Source: an uncultured Phaeodactylibacter sp. (lineage in GTDB: Bacteria; Bacteroidota; Bacteroidia; Chitinophagales; Saprospiraceae). From it: a stretch of 6,894 bases of DNA. Location of the stretch: contig CAJXXJ010000204.1 of NCBI GenBank assembly GCA_913062745.1, positions 1 to 6,894 on the forward strand, read 5' to 3'. Below are positions 1-6,305 of the stretch, one piece after another (the first letter of the stretch is position 1; each line of letters starts with the position of its first letter). The position numbers were made by a program, and so were the translations under genes. Below the pieces are notes generated by a model. It searched no databases. It was given only the letters and a program-made list of their open reading frames with translations, and was not told where the DNA came from.

Positions 1-1
1 G

Positions 2-958
2 CCCAACTTTGACTCTCTGCTGAATTTTAACCCTTTCCTGGAGCGCTCCTTTGGGCAGCAGCTGTTTGTGAGCCTGCTGTTCCGGGATTTGAACTACGTC
101 TACAACTCCCGGCCCAACCGCCGGGGCAATTCTTACTATGCCGGGTTTAATGTGGAGCTGGCGGGGGCTGAAATATGGGCCGGCAACGCACTGTACAACA
201 GCTTTTCCCTGGAGCCGGATACCCTGCGTTTTAACCTGCAGGATGGCACACAGGTCAATTTCTCACAGTACATCCGTACAGAGGTGGACTTTAGACGGTA
301 TTGGAAAATGGGGCCCAGCGAAACGGTAGCATCCCGCTTCAGCATTGGTGTCGCCCGGCCCTTCGGCTACACCTCAGATGTGCCTTACGTAAAGCAGTTC
401 TTTGCCGGCGGCCCCAACAGCATTCGCGCCTGGGCACCACGGGGGCTGGGGCCCGGGGCTTATGAGGATACGCTGGCCGTGCGCAGCAATAACAATACCC
501 GCCTGTACCAAACCGGCGACCTGAAGCTGGCAGCCAATCTCGAATACCGCTTCAAAATTTTCTGGCTGCTTAACGGTGCTTTCTTCCTGGATGCCGGCAA
601 TGTCTGGACGCTGAGGCGCGACCCCAACCGCTGCGGCTCACAGTTCCTGCTTTCGCAAACAACTTACACCTGTATAGATCAGGAGACCGGCGAGCCTACC
701 CGCTACACCCACGAACCCTTCTATAAACAGATAGCGCTTGGAGGGGGCTTCGGCCTGAGGATGGATTTTTCCTACTTCATCCTCAGGCTCGACATGGGGC
801 TGAAACTGCGCCACGCTGCGCCTTTCCCAAACAACCCCAACGACCCCGCCAACTGGCAAAACTACTGGTTCCGGGATTTCCGGCCCAACGGCAACCGCGT
901 AGAGCTTGGATTTACGGATATCGTTGCCTTCAACCTCGGCTTCGGCTATGCTTTCTGA
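2..958 (+). CDS. tamL: TamL-like Omp85/BamA-family outer-membrane beta-barrel protein, 3' part only
   Basis: The reading frame is open to the left edge, so only the C-terminal 318 residues are visible; the GTG at 68 is internal, not a start. This is the membrane barrel of an Omp85-superfamily protein (BamA/TamA/TamL), which inserts or exports outer-membrane proteins. The loop-6 motif is FAGGPNSIRAW followed by RGLGPG at visible residues about 133-152; the GGxNSIRxW...LGPG form resembles Bacteroidota TamL. Later come the strand motifs GAFFLDAGNVW (about 192-202) and GGGFGLRMDFSYFILRLDMG (about 247-266). The chain ends FNLGFGYAF with a terminal Phe, as expected for a BAM-recognised barrel. Two cysteines about 13 residues apart (visible 211 and 224) lie in a probable extracellular loop and could form a disulfide. 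The lipoprotein signal and POTRA region expected of TamL would lie outside the window, so TamL rather than BamA is an inference from the barrel motifs. Confidence 0.85.
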   Translation, partial: PNFDSLLNFNPFLERSFGQQLFVSLLFRDLNYVYNSRPNRRGNSYYAGFNVELAGAEIWAGNALYNSFSLEPDTLRFNLQDGTQVNFSQYIRTEVDFRRYWKMGPSETVASRFSIGVARPFGYTSDVPYVKQFFAGGPNSIRAWAPRGLGPGAYEDTLAVRSNNNTRLYQTGDLKLAANLEYRFKIFWLLNGAFFLDAGNVWTLRRDPNRCGSQFLLSQTTYTCIDQETGEPTRYTHEPFYKQIALGGGFGLRMDFSYFILRLDMGLKLRHAAPFPNNPNDPANWQNYWFRDFRPNGNRVELGFTDIVAFNLGFGYAF

Positions 959-1266
959 AGCTGTTGCTTGGGCTTGAAAATCTTGCTGTCTGCGATAAAC
1001 GTCCCGAATGGGACAACGGAAGCTACAAGTGACCAAAACGTTTCCTTCAGGCTGAAGCCGTACTCCGAGCGGGCCAGAATAACGAGCGCAATGTACCCGA
1101 TGAATAAAACGCCGTGTGCCATGCCGACTACCATATTGGGCGCAGGCATATCTGCCATGTACTTCAGCGGCATGGTGACAAACAAAATGAGCAGGAAAGA
1201 AACACCTTCCCACAGGGCGAGCACGCGGAGGCTCTGCAGGGTGGTTCCAAAATATTTCTTGAGCAT
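946..1266 (-). CDS. DUF3817 family small integral membrane protein
   Basis: This 106-residue protein has about three predicted membrane segments (roughly residues 15-33, 45-65 and 74-92). It carries the pattern I associate with DUF3817: an early WEGVSFLLIL, then TMPLKY, a central GMAHGVLFIGYIA, and a late PFGTFIADSKIF. The family has no established biochemical function. I chose the ATG at 1266 (MLKKYFGTT) because family members start close to the first membrane helix and the bases just upstream are A-rich (gcaaaaaagtaacgac). An in-frame start at 1326 would add 20 residues without family support. The 3' end overlaps the convergent tamL-like gene by 13 bases (946-958). The gene is divergent from the secreted-protein gene at 1378. 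I see no TAnnTTTG box directly upstream. Confidence 0.85.
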   Translation of the reverse strand: MLKKYFGTTLQSLRVLALWEGVSFLLILFVTMPLKYMADMPAPNMVVGMAHGVLFIGYIALVILARSEYGFSLKETFWSLVASVVPFGTFIADSKIFKPKQQLQKA

Positions 1267-1305
1267 GTCGTTACTTTTTTGCCAATCAACAACCCACTTC
1301 CAAAT

Positions 1306-1317
1306 CCGGCCGGCCGG
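1306..1317. repeat. GC-only 12-base palindrome CCGGCCGGCCGG
   Basis: This is a perfect self-complementary block between the divergent starts at 1266 and 1378, in otherwise AT-rich sequence. It lies 40-51 bases upstream of the DUF3817 start. It could be a protein-binding site or a composition accident; the sequence alone does not decide. Confidence 0.4.
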
Positions 1318-1333
1318 CTCAACCAACTTTTTT

Positions 1334-1342
1334 TATCTTTTG
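1334..1342 (+). promoter_or_regulatory. Possible imperfect Bacteroidota -7 promoter element (TATCTTTTG)
   Basis: The Bacteroidota housekeeping -7 consensus is TAnnTTTG. This site reads TAtctTTTG, with one extra base in the spacer. It lies 35 bases before the ATG at 1378, a sensible distance for a short leader. No clear -33 TTG partner is seen, so this is a weak candidate. Confidence 0.25.
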
Positions 1343-1377
1343 ACCATCATCTTATATATCCACACAAACTGAAATTT

Positions 1378-1839
1378 ATGCGACGGCTACTTACCCTGAC
1401 AATTATGCTGCTTTCTACCGGCTTGTATGCGCAAAACGGGCTGGAGGGGCTTTGGGAAGGCGTCATCACCGAGGGTGACCTGCAGAGCCGCAGCGGTTAT
1501 CGTTTTGAATTATACCTCAAGGTGGAGGAAGGCGTCATCAAAGGGGTTTCTACGATATTCGTCAGTCAGGATAGCATCATTAAGCAGGAATTGCGCGGCC
1601 GTATGTATCAGGACCGTTCTGTGGGGCTGCACGAGGTGGACAGCGGGCAGTATCGGCAGGAGGCGGAACAAACAGGGTTGCCCGTACATACCTTTTTTCG
1701 TAAGTATCAGTTTGAGTTCAAGCGTAGTATCTGGGACTCTACCATTGAGGGCTACTGGCAGGAGGTATACCCCGCACCGCTTGACCTGAAACGGCGCAGA
1801 GGGCGGATATTTTTAAAAAGGAAGGAGAGCGGAGCTTAG
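1378..1839 (+). CDS. Secreted protein of unknown function, 153 residues
   Basis: I do not recognise a named family. The N-terminus MRRLLTLTIMLLSTGLYAQ is a clear Sec signal peptide (positive start, hydrophobic core, YAQ cleavage region after about residue 19), so the product should be periplasmic or exported. The mature part opens with LEGLWEGVI and continues with alternating hydrophobic strands (YRFELYLKV, GVIKGVSTIFV, ELRGRMY, YQFEFKRSIWDSTIEGYW, RIFLKR). This resembles small beta-rich secreted proteins common in Bacteroidota whose G-x-W-x-G start is lipocalin-like; that comparison is inference. There are no cysteines, so it is not a lipoprotein. I chose the ATG at 1378 because the signal peptide begins exactly there and it is preceded by AAACTGAAATTT; the frame is open upstream to 1114 but that part has no signal-like character. 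The gene is followed after 7 bases by the hairpin at 1847-1883. Confidence 0.8.
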   Translation: MRRLLTLTIMLLSTGLYAQNGLEGLWEGVITEGDLQSRSGYRFELYLKVEEGVIKGVSTIFVSQDSIIKQELRGRMYQDRSVGLHEVDSGQYRQEAEQTGLPVHTFFRKYQFEFKRSIWDSTIEGYWQEVYPAPLDLKRRRGRIFLKRKESGA

Positions 1840-1846
1840 AAAAAAC

Positions 1847-1883
1847 AAACGCCCCATCTGCGCGCTGTCGCGATGGGGCGTTT
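1847..1883 (-). terminator. Rho-independent terminator shared by convergent genes, strongest for fadA
   Basis: A 12-bp perfect stem pairs AAACGCCCCATC (1847-1858) with GATGGGGCGTTT (1872-1883) around a 13-base loop, part of which can pair further. Read leftward, the stem is followed by GTTTTTT, a good U-tract, and it starts 22 bases past the fadA stop codon. Read rightward it lies 7 bases after the stop of the secreted-protein gene, but the tail TAGGTTTA is weaker. It therefore probably ends both convergent transcripts, more efficiently on the minus strand. Confidence 0.85.
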
Positions 1884-1905
1884 AGGTTTACGGTGTACTG
1901 TACGC

Positions 1906-3078
1906 TTAATTCAGCAGCTCATAAATACCGGCGATTCCCTGTCCGCCGCCCACACAAGCAGTCACCATGCCGTACTTATTACCACGGCGGCGCATCTCGT
2001 TGAACAGTTGCGTGGACAGTTTCGCGCCGGTACAGCCCAGCGGGTGGCCCAGTGCGATTGCCCCGCCGTTCACATTGACGATCTCCGGGTTGAGGCCGGC
2101 TTCCTGAATGACCGCCAGCGCCTGTGCAGCAAAGGCCTCGTTCAGTTCGATCAGCTCGATATCACCGAGTTTCAGCCCGGCGTATTTCAGTGCTTTGGGG
2201 ATAGCTGCGCAGGGTCCAATACCCATGTACAGCGGGTCTACGCCGGCTACTGAGCAGGAGACTAAGCGGGCGATGGGCTGCAGGTTGAGCTGCTTGACCA
2301 TCTCTTCGCTGACCACCAGCGTGAAGGCAGCGCCGTCGGAAGTCTGCGAGGAGTTACCCGCAGTCACGATGCCGCCCTGTGCGAACACCGGGCGCAGCTT
2401 GCCGAGTACCTCTACCGTGGTGCTGCGGCGTACGCCCTCATCGGTATCTACGGTGTGCTCCGATTTCACGCGCTTGTTGTCCTTGACAAATACGTCTTCC
2501 ACCGTTACCGGTACGATCTCATCTTTGAACTTGCCTCCGTCAATGGCTGCCGCAGCTTTCTGGTGCGAGTGGTAGGCAAATTCGTCAGACTGATCGCGGT
2601 TGATGTTATACTTGTTAGCTACTGCCTCCGCGGTCAGGCCCATGCTCGCCAGATAATTTGGCGTGGAGGAGGCTACCTTATAGCTCGGTGCCAGCTTATA
2701 GCCGGTCATCGGGATGGAGCTCATGTTCTCCGCGCCACCGGCCACGTAGATGTGGCCCATGCCTGCCCGGATTTTCGCTACAGCGATGGAGATGGTCTCC
2801 AGGCCGGAGGCGCAGTAGCGGTTGACCGTCATGCCCGGTACTTCCTTGCCCAGTGCCCGCATAGAGATTTGCCGGCCGATTTGCAGGCCCTGCTCGCCTT
2901 CCGGGTTGGCACAGCCTACGATTACATCGTCGATCAGCTTGGGGTCTACCTCCGGGGTTTGCGCCATGAGGTGCTTGATGATATCTACTGCCAGGTCATC
3001 TGAGCGGTAGTTGCGAAAGCCGCCTTTCTTAGCTTTGCCTACGGCGGATCGGTAGGCTTTGACTATATATGCATCCAT
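1906..3078 (-). CDS. fadA: Acetyl-CoA C-acyltransferase (3-ketoacyl-CoA thiolase)
   Basis: This 390-residue protein has the usual length of a thiolase II enzyme. It catalyses the last step of beta-oxidation, cleaving 3-ketoacyl-CoA with free CoA to acetyl-CoA and a shortened acyl-CoA, in the cytoplasm. The acylated nucleophile is Cys89 in NRYCASGLE. The C-terminal half has NEAFAAQ (Asn313), GGAIALGHPLGCTGAK (His345) and the second catalytic cysteine Cys375 in ACVGGGQG, so the active site is complete. The start MDAYIVKAYRSAVGKAKKGGF matches the normal thiolase N-terminus. It lies 25 bases downstream of the PIN toxin gene, with no visible promoter in that gap, so it is probably co-transcribed from upstream or from a promoter within the toxin gene. 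The strong terminator at 1847-1883 follows. A biosynthetic acetoacetyl-CoA thiolase cannot be excluded from motifs alone, but the linked fadN favours a degradative role. Confidence 0.93.
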   Translation of the reverse strand: MDAYIVKAYRSAVGKAKKGGFRNYRSDDLAVDIIKHLMAQTPEVDPKLIDDVIVGCANPEGEQGLQIGRQISMRALGKEVPGMTVNRYCASGLETISIAVAKIRAGMGHIYVAGGAENMSSIPMTGYKLAPSYKVASSTPNYLASMGLTAEAVANKYNINRDQSDEFAYHSHQKAAAAIDGGKFKDEIVPVTVEDVFVKDNKRVKSEHTVDTDEGVRRSTTVEVLGKLRPVFAQGGIVTAGNSSQTSDGAAFTLVVSEEMVKQLNLQPIARLVSCSVAGVDPLYMGIGPCAAIPKALKYAGLKLGDIELIELNEAFAAQALAVIQEAGLNPEIVNVNGGAIALGHPLGCTGAKLSTQLFNEMRRRGNKYGMVTACVGGGQGIAGIYELLN

Positions 3079-3103
3079 GATAAGTATTCATTTAAGCTTG
3101 TCT

Positions 3104-3517
3104 TCAATTCAACCCGAGCAACTGCTTGAACTCGCTGAGCTGAATGACTTTAATTTTAGGAAAATCAATGGTTTTAAGCACTTTGAAGTCACTATCGTGA
3201 GAAACAATAAAGTCTGCGTGCCCTGCAATAGCGCAATCGACAAACTTATTATCATCCGGGTCGCGATCGATTAAGTGCCAACTGAAAAATGGAGAAACCG
3301 TGATTACGTTTTGAAAATTCGTCAAATTATCTAATAGCGCCCTTGTGAAATGGATACCGTATTTTTCCTGCATTTTTTCGTCGTATTCCAGCATAATATC
3401 GGTGCTTACGCAAAGTGCATAAGAGCGTTTCTTGAGTTCTTCAAAAACCCAACCGAATTTATGCTTTGGCAAAAGCCCAACGAGAAAAACATTCGTATCC
3501 AGTACCACTCTAAGCAT
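3104..3517 (-). CDS. Putative toxin-antitoxin system toxin, PIN-domain ribonuclease
   Basis: This 137-residue protein spans essentially one PIN domain. PIN toxins are metal-dependent RNases that cleave RNA when their antitoxin is lost. The expected acidic residues are visible: Asp7 in VVLDTNVFL, Glu44 in IMLEYDEK, the cluster DPDDNKFVD (Asp86-Asp94), and Asp108/Asp110 in IVSHDSDF. The DPDDNKF...A.ADFIVSHD layout matches the family annotated as putative toxin-antitoxin toxin component, PIN family (TIGR00305-like). I placed the start at the ATG at 3517 because it puts the first Asp near the N-terminus and because it shares one base with the antitoxin stop (TAATG), a sign of translational coupling. 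An earlier in-frame start at 3541 would overlap the antitoxin by 25 bases. Two 60-base lines (3121-3180 and 3301-3360) each have 21 G+C, against 37 of 60 in fadA (2281-2340). That contrast suggests acquisition by transfer. Confidence 0.85.
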   Translation of the reverse strand: MLRVVLDTNVFLVGLLPKHKFGWVFEELKKRSYALCVSTDIMLEYDEKMQEKYGIHFTRALLDNLTNFQNVITVSPFFSWHLIDRDPDDNKFVDCAIAGHADFIVSHDSDFKVLKTIDFPKIKVIQLSEFKQLLGLN

Positions 3518-3732
3518 TATTGATCTGCTTCGTTGAGCCACTCCTCCAGAGTTGCATCTGAAATACCTTTCTCTTCGGCTGCCTCTTCCAACCTGGACTG
3601 AAAACGATCCATGAAGTAAGTGGCGAGCATGTGACGCACTTCCTGCAGCTCCTGCTCGGAAGGCTCAAAGGAATAAAGCTTGAGCAGCTCTAGCTGAAGC
3701 GAGGTGAATTTTTGACTACTCTCAATTTTCAT
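3517..3732 (-). CDS. Probable antitoxin paired with the PIN toxin
   Basis: This 71-residue acidic protein immediately precedes the toxin gene, with a one-base stop/start overlap (TAATG). The N-terminal part, KFTSLQLELLKLYSF (about residues 8-22), followed by an E-rich stretch and VRHMLATYFMDRF, resembles small Bacteroidota proteins annotated next to PIN toxins (FTNVQLELLKLY-type). The C-terminus, with EEKGISDATLEEWLNE, is typical of the short toxin-binding tail. I see no obvious DNA-binding fold by eye, so autoregulation is not established. I chose the ATG at 3732 over the in-frame TTG at 3756, which would add 8 residues; ATG is the commoner start and family members begin just before the FTxxQLELLKLY segment. 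The gene lies 83 bases after fadN and that gap contains no TAnnTTTG box, so it may depend on fadN transcription. Confidence 0.72.
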   Translation of the reverse strand: MKIESSQKFTSLQLELLKLYSFEPSEQELQEVRHMLATYFMDRFQSRLEEAAEEKGISDATLEEWLNEADQ

Positions 3733-3774
3733 AAGCTTAGGTTTTCTCTTTTCCAACAGTTGCGGAATTGCTGC

Positions 3775-3791
3775 AGTTCCTCGGTTCCAAT
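3775..3791 (-). repeat. Short GAACC-type repeat related to the 6470-6487 sequence
   Basis: The 17 bases AGTTCCTCGGTTCCAAT (plus strand), in the fadN-antitoxin gap, match the reverse complement of 6470-6487 (AGTTCTCGGTTCCTAATT) apart from two single-base indels and the final base of the longer copy. It may be a degenerate second copy of the heptamer family found upstream of exbB. The stretch is short, so common origin is likely but not proven. Confidence 0.45.
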
Positions 3792-3815
3792 GCCCGCATC
3801 CTTTGGTTTTCCCCT

Positions 3816-6203
3816 TTAGTTTCTAAGGGGTTTGTTCGTCTGCAGCATATGCTGAATGCGCTCCAGGGTTTTCTGCTCTCCGCAGAGGCTCAGGAAGGCT
3901 TCCCGCTCCACGTCCAGCAGGTACTGCTCAGACACTTTCTGCTGCCCGGTCAGGTCGCCGCCGCAGAGCACCCAAGCGATTTTGTGCGCAATTTTGATGT
4001 CGTGCTCGGAAGCGTATTTGCCCAGGCGCAGCTCGTTAGCCGCAGCGTAAAGGGCGGCGAGGCCTTCGCGGCCCAGCACCGTGATGTCTTCCCGCTGAAT
4101 GGGCATGGTGTACCCTTCTGCCAGTTCCAGCACCTTAGCTTTCGCTTCAGCGATGTTGCGCTGTGTATTGAGCACCACCTGATCTTTGCTCGGCAGCAAA
4201 TAGCCGTAGTCGAATGCCTGATGGGCGGATGTTGCGACATTGGCCAGCGCAATATTGCGGAACTTGTCGATCAGCGTCGGAATTTGCACATCTCCTTCGA
4301 AGAACTGGTCTGACGCCCGGAGGGCAAACTCCTTGGTGCCGCCACCACCGGGGATCAGGCCCACGCCTACTTCCACCAGTCCGATGTAAGATTCAGCAGC
4401 GCACATCGCCGCATCGCAGTGCATGATGGTCTCGCAGCCGCCGCCGAACACATAGCCTTGCGTAGCTGCCACAACGGGGACTGAAGAGTAACGGCAGCGC
4501 ATCGTCGTCTGCTGGAACAGGTTGACGGCCATATTCAGCTCGTCGAATTCCTGCTGATAAGCCAGCATAGCGATCATCATCAGGTTGGCGCCTACGGAGA
4601 AGTGCTGAGCGTTGTTGCCAATGACTAAGCCTGTCCAGTCGCCTTCCTCGGCAATCTGAATGGCCTCGTTCATACCGCGCAGTACGCCCTCGCCTATGCT
4701 GTTGTGCGGGCTCGTGAACTCCAGGCACAGCACGCCGTCACCGATATCGTGCAGCGTCACCTCATTGTTTTCCATGACCGGCTTGCGGTCGCGGTAGTTG
4801 TCCAGTATGATGAACTCATCGGAGCCGGGGACTACTTTGTAATCCTTGCTCTCGATATCGTAGTACTTTTTTAGGCCGCCTTCCCGCTTGTAGAAGGAGG
4901 TGTGGCCGGCAGCGTGCATGTCTTTGGCCCACTGAGCGATTGTTTCGCCCTGCTCCTCAGCCATTTTGATGCCCTTTTCGATACCGATCATGTCCCAGTA
5001 TTCGAAGGGGCCGATCTCCCAGGCGTAGCCTGCCTTCATCGCATCGTCTATGCTGTAGAGGTTATCGGAGATTTCCGGCACGCGGTTAGAGACATACGCA
5101 AACAGGCCGAGCAGGGAGCGGCGGATCAGCTCTCCGCCTTTGTCGTCGGCATCAAACATAGCTTGTACCCGTTTGGCCCGGTCGTCAATCTGCTTGGCGG
5201 TTTTCAGGCTGGGGAGGTCCGGCTTCTGAGAAGGCTCGTACTCCAGGGTATCCAGGTTGAGGGCCAGGATCTGCCGATTGCCTTTTTCGTCTTTCGTCTT
5301 TTTGTAAAAGCCCTGCCCGGTCTTGTTGCCGAGGTAGTTGTTCTCCAGCAGGAATTCCAGGTACTTCGGGATTTCGAAAGTGCCGGCCTGCTCATCGTCG
5401 GGGCAGTTTTGCTTCAGCCCTTTGATCACGTTGACGGCCGTGTCGTGGCCTACCAGGTCGCCCAGGCGGAAAGTGCCCGTCTTGGGGCGGCCTATAATCG
5501 GGCCAGTCAATTTGTCTACCGCTTCGATGCGAAGGCCCAACTCAGTGGTGAGCTGATAGATTTTTGCCATAGCGTAAACGCCTACGCGGTTGGCGATAAA
5601 GGCCGGGGTATCTTTGCACAGTACCGTCTGTTTGCCGAGGTAGACATCACCGTAGTGCATGAAGAAGTCGATCACGGCCGGGTCTGTCTCAGGCGTGGGG
5701 ATGATCTCCAGCAGGCGCATGTAGCGCGGAGGGTTAAAAAAGTGGGTGCCGCAGAAGTGTTTTTTGAAATCGTCGCTACGCCCCTCCAGCATCATATGGA
5801 TGGGGATGCCGGAAGTATTGGAAGTGACGAGGCTGCCCGGGCGGCGGTGCTGTTCCACCTGCTCAAATACTTTTTGCTTGATGTCCAGGCGTTCCACCAC
5901 CACTTCGATCACCCAGTCGCAATCGCTGATTTTGTCAAAATCATCTTCAAAGTTGCCAGTGGTAATGCGGGAGGCCAGGCCCTTGCGGTAGAGTGGGGCA
6001 GGCTTGCTCTTGATGGCTTTCTTCAAGGCTTCGTCGGCCATGCGGTTGCGTGCTGCCGGCTTGTCTTTGTCTTCCTTCGGCAAATCGCGGGGCACAATAT
6101 CCAGCATGACGACCTCCAGGCCGATATTAGCAAAGTGGCAGGCAATGCCGGAGCCCATGACGCCGGAGCCTAACACCGCTACTTTTTTGATTCTTCTGCT
6201 CAT
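3816..6203 (-). CDS. fadN: 3-hydroxyacyl-CoA dehydrogenase/enoyl-CoA hydratase fusion (FadN/YusL-type)
   Basis: This 795-residue bifunctional beta-oxidation enzyme hydrates 2-enoyl-CoA and oxidises the resulting 3-hydroxyacyl-CoA with NAD+. The dehydrogenase comes first: Rossmann motif AVLGSGVMGSGIA (residues 9-21), catalytic His154 in THFFNPPRYM and Glu166 in LLEIIP, the 12-residue spacing of the His/Glu pair in E. coli FadB. The dehydrogenase C-terminal domains follow to about 470. The crotonase domain is C-terminal (about 480-700): oxyanion segment HFSVGANL (534-541), Glu591 in FGGGCE and Glu611 in GLVEVGVGLIPGGGG, the two hydratase glutamates 20 residues apart. This order is that of Bacillus FadN/YusL, the reverse of E. 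coli FadB. I prefer the ATG at 6203 (MSRRIKKVAVLGSG), which places the NAD motif where the family has it and is preceded by AACTAAATTA; an in-frame ATG at 6245 would add 14 residues. It heads a leftward run with the toxin-antitoxin pair and fadA. Confidence 0.93.
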   Translation of the reverse strand: MSRRIKKVAVLGSGVMGSGIACHFANIGLEVVMLDIVPRDLPKEDKDKPAARNRMADEALKKAIKSKPAPLYRKGLASRITTGNFEDDFDKISDCDWVIEVVVERLDIKQKVFEQVEQHRRPGSLVTSNTSGIPIHMMLEGRSDDFKKHFCGTHFFNPPRYMRLLEIIPTPETDPAVIDFFMHYGDVYLGKQTVLCKDTPAFIANRVGVYAMAKIYQLTTELGLRIEAVDKLTGPIIGRPKTGTFRLGDLVGHDTAVNVIKGLKQNCPDDEQAGTFEIPKYLEFLLENNYLGNKTGQGFYKKTKDEKGNRQILALNLDTLEYEPSQKPDLPSLKTAKQIDDRAKRVQAMFDADDKGGELIRRSLLGLFAYVSNRVPEISDNLYSIDDAMKAGYAWEIGPFEYWDMIGIEKGIKMAEEQGETIAQWAKDMHAAGHTSFYKREGGLKKYYDIESKDYKVVPGSDEFIILDNYRDRKPVMENNEVTLHDIGDGVLCLEFTSPHNSIGEGVLRGMNEAIQIAEEGDWTGLVIGNNAQHFSVGANLMMIAMLAYQQEFDELNMAVNLFQQTTMRCRYSSVPVVAATQGYVFGGGCETIMHCDAAMCAAESYIGLVEVGVGLIPGGGGTKEFALRASDQFFEGDVQIPTLIDKFRNIALANVATSAHQAFDYGYLLPSKDQVVLNTQRNIAEAKAKVLELAEGYTMPIQREDITVLGREGLAALYAAANELRLGKYASEHDIKIAHKIAWVLCGGDLTGQQKVSEQYLLDVEREAFLSLCGEQKTLERIQHMLQTNKPLRN

Positions 6204-6252
6204 TAATTTAGTTGGTTTAGGAAGGTTGGAAAAGGCGTTGTCCATGTGTCAA

Positions 6253-6275
6253 CAACACGTAAAAACGCTGTGTTG
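6253..6275. repeat. Inverted repeat CAACAC / GTGTTG, 11-base spacer
   Basis: A 6-bp stem (6253-6258 with 6270-6275) lies in the predicted fadN leader. It could form a weak RNA hairpin or be half-sites for a DNA-binding protein. There is no U-tract, so it is not a terminator. Confidence 0.3.
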
Positions 6276-6283
6276 CTCAAAAC

Positions 6284-6299
6284 TAGCGAATTTTCGCTA
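6284..6299. promoter_or_regulatory. Candidate operator: palindrome TAGCGAA-TT-TTCGCTA
   Basis: Seven perfectly paired bases flank a 2-base centre. On the minus strand the palindrome begins about 6 bases downstream of the -7 box at 6306-6313, so it should cover the fadN transcription start. That is a typical place for a repressor site. The regulator is not in the window; beta-oxidation operons are often controlled by TetR- or MarR-type repressors, but assigning one here would be a guess. Confidence 0.45.
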
Positions 6300-6305
6300 A
6301 AACAA

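Noticed and set aside
638..1213. Minus-strand open frame of 191 codons across the tamL-like and DUF3817 genes
   Set aside because: It overlaps two better-supported genes and has no family resemblance.
1873..3003. Several plus-strand open frames opposite fadA
   Set aside because: All are mirror frames of the thiolase gene. None has a recognisable motif, and the thiolase frame explains the whole region.
3811..3830. Hairpin CCCCTT(T)AG / CTAAGGGG at the fadN stop codon as a terminator
   Set aside because: The stem is only 8 bp with a bulge, overlaps the fadN stop codon and, read on the minus strand, is followed by GAAAACC with no U-tract. It is unlikely to end fadN transcription.
3768..4313. 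Plus-strand open frame of 181 codons opposite the 3' end of fadN
   Set aside because: It is antisense to the crotonase end of fadN and has no domain, signal or plausible start context.
4902..6173. Long (423-codon) plus-strand open frame opposite fadN
   Set aside because: It lies wholly antisense to fadN, whose motifs and catalytic residues are intact. Its translation shows no recognisable domain, so it is a by-product of fadN codon composition.
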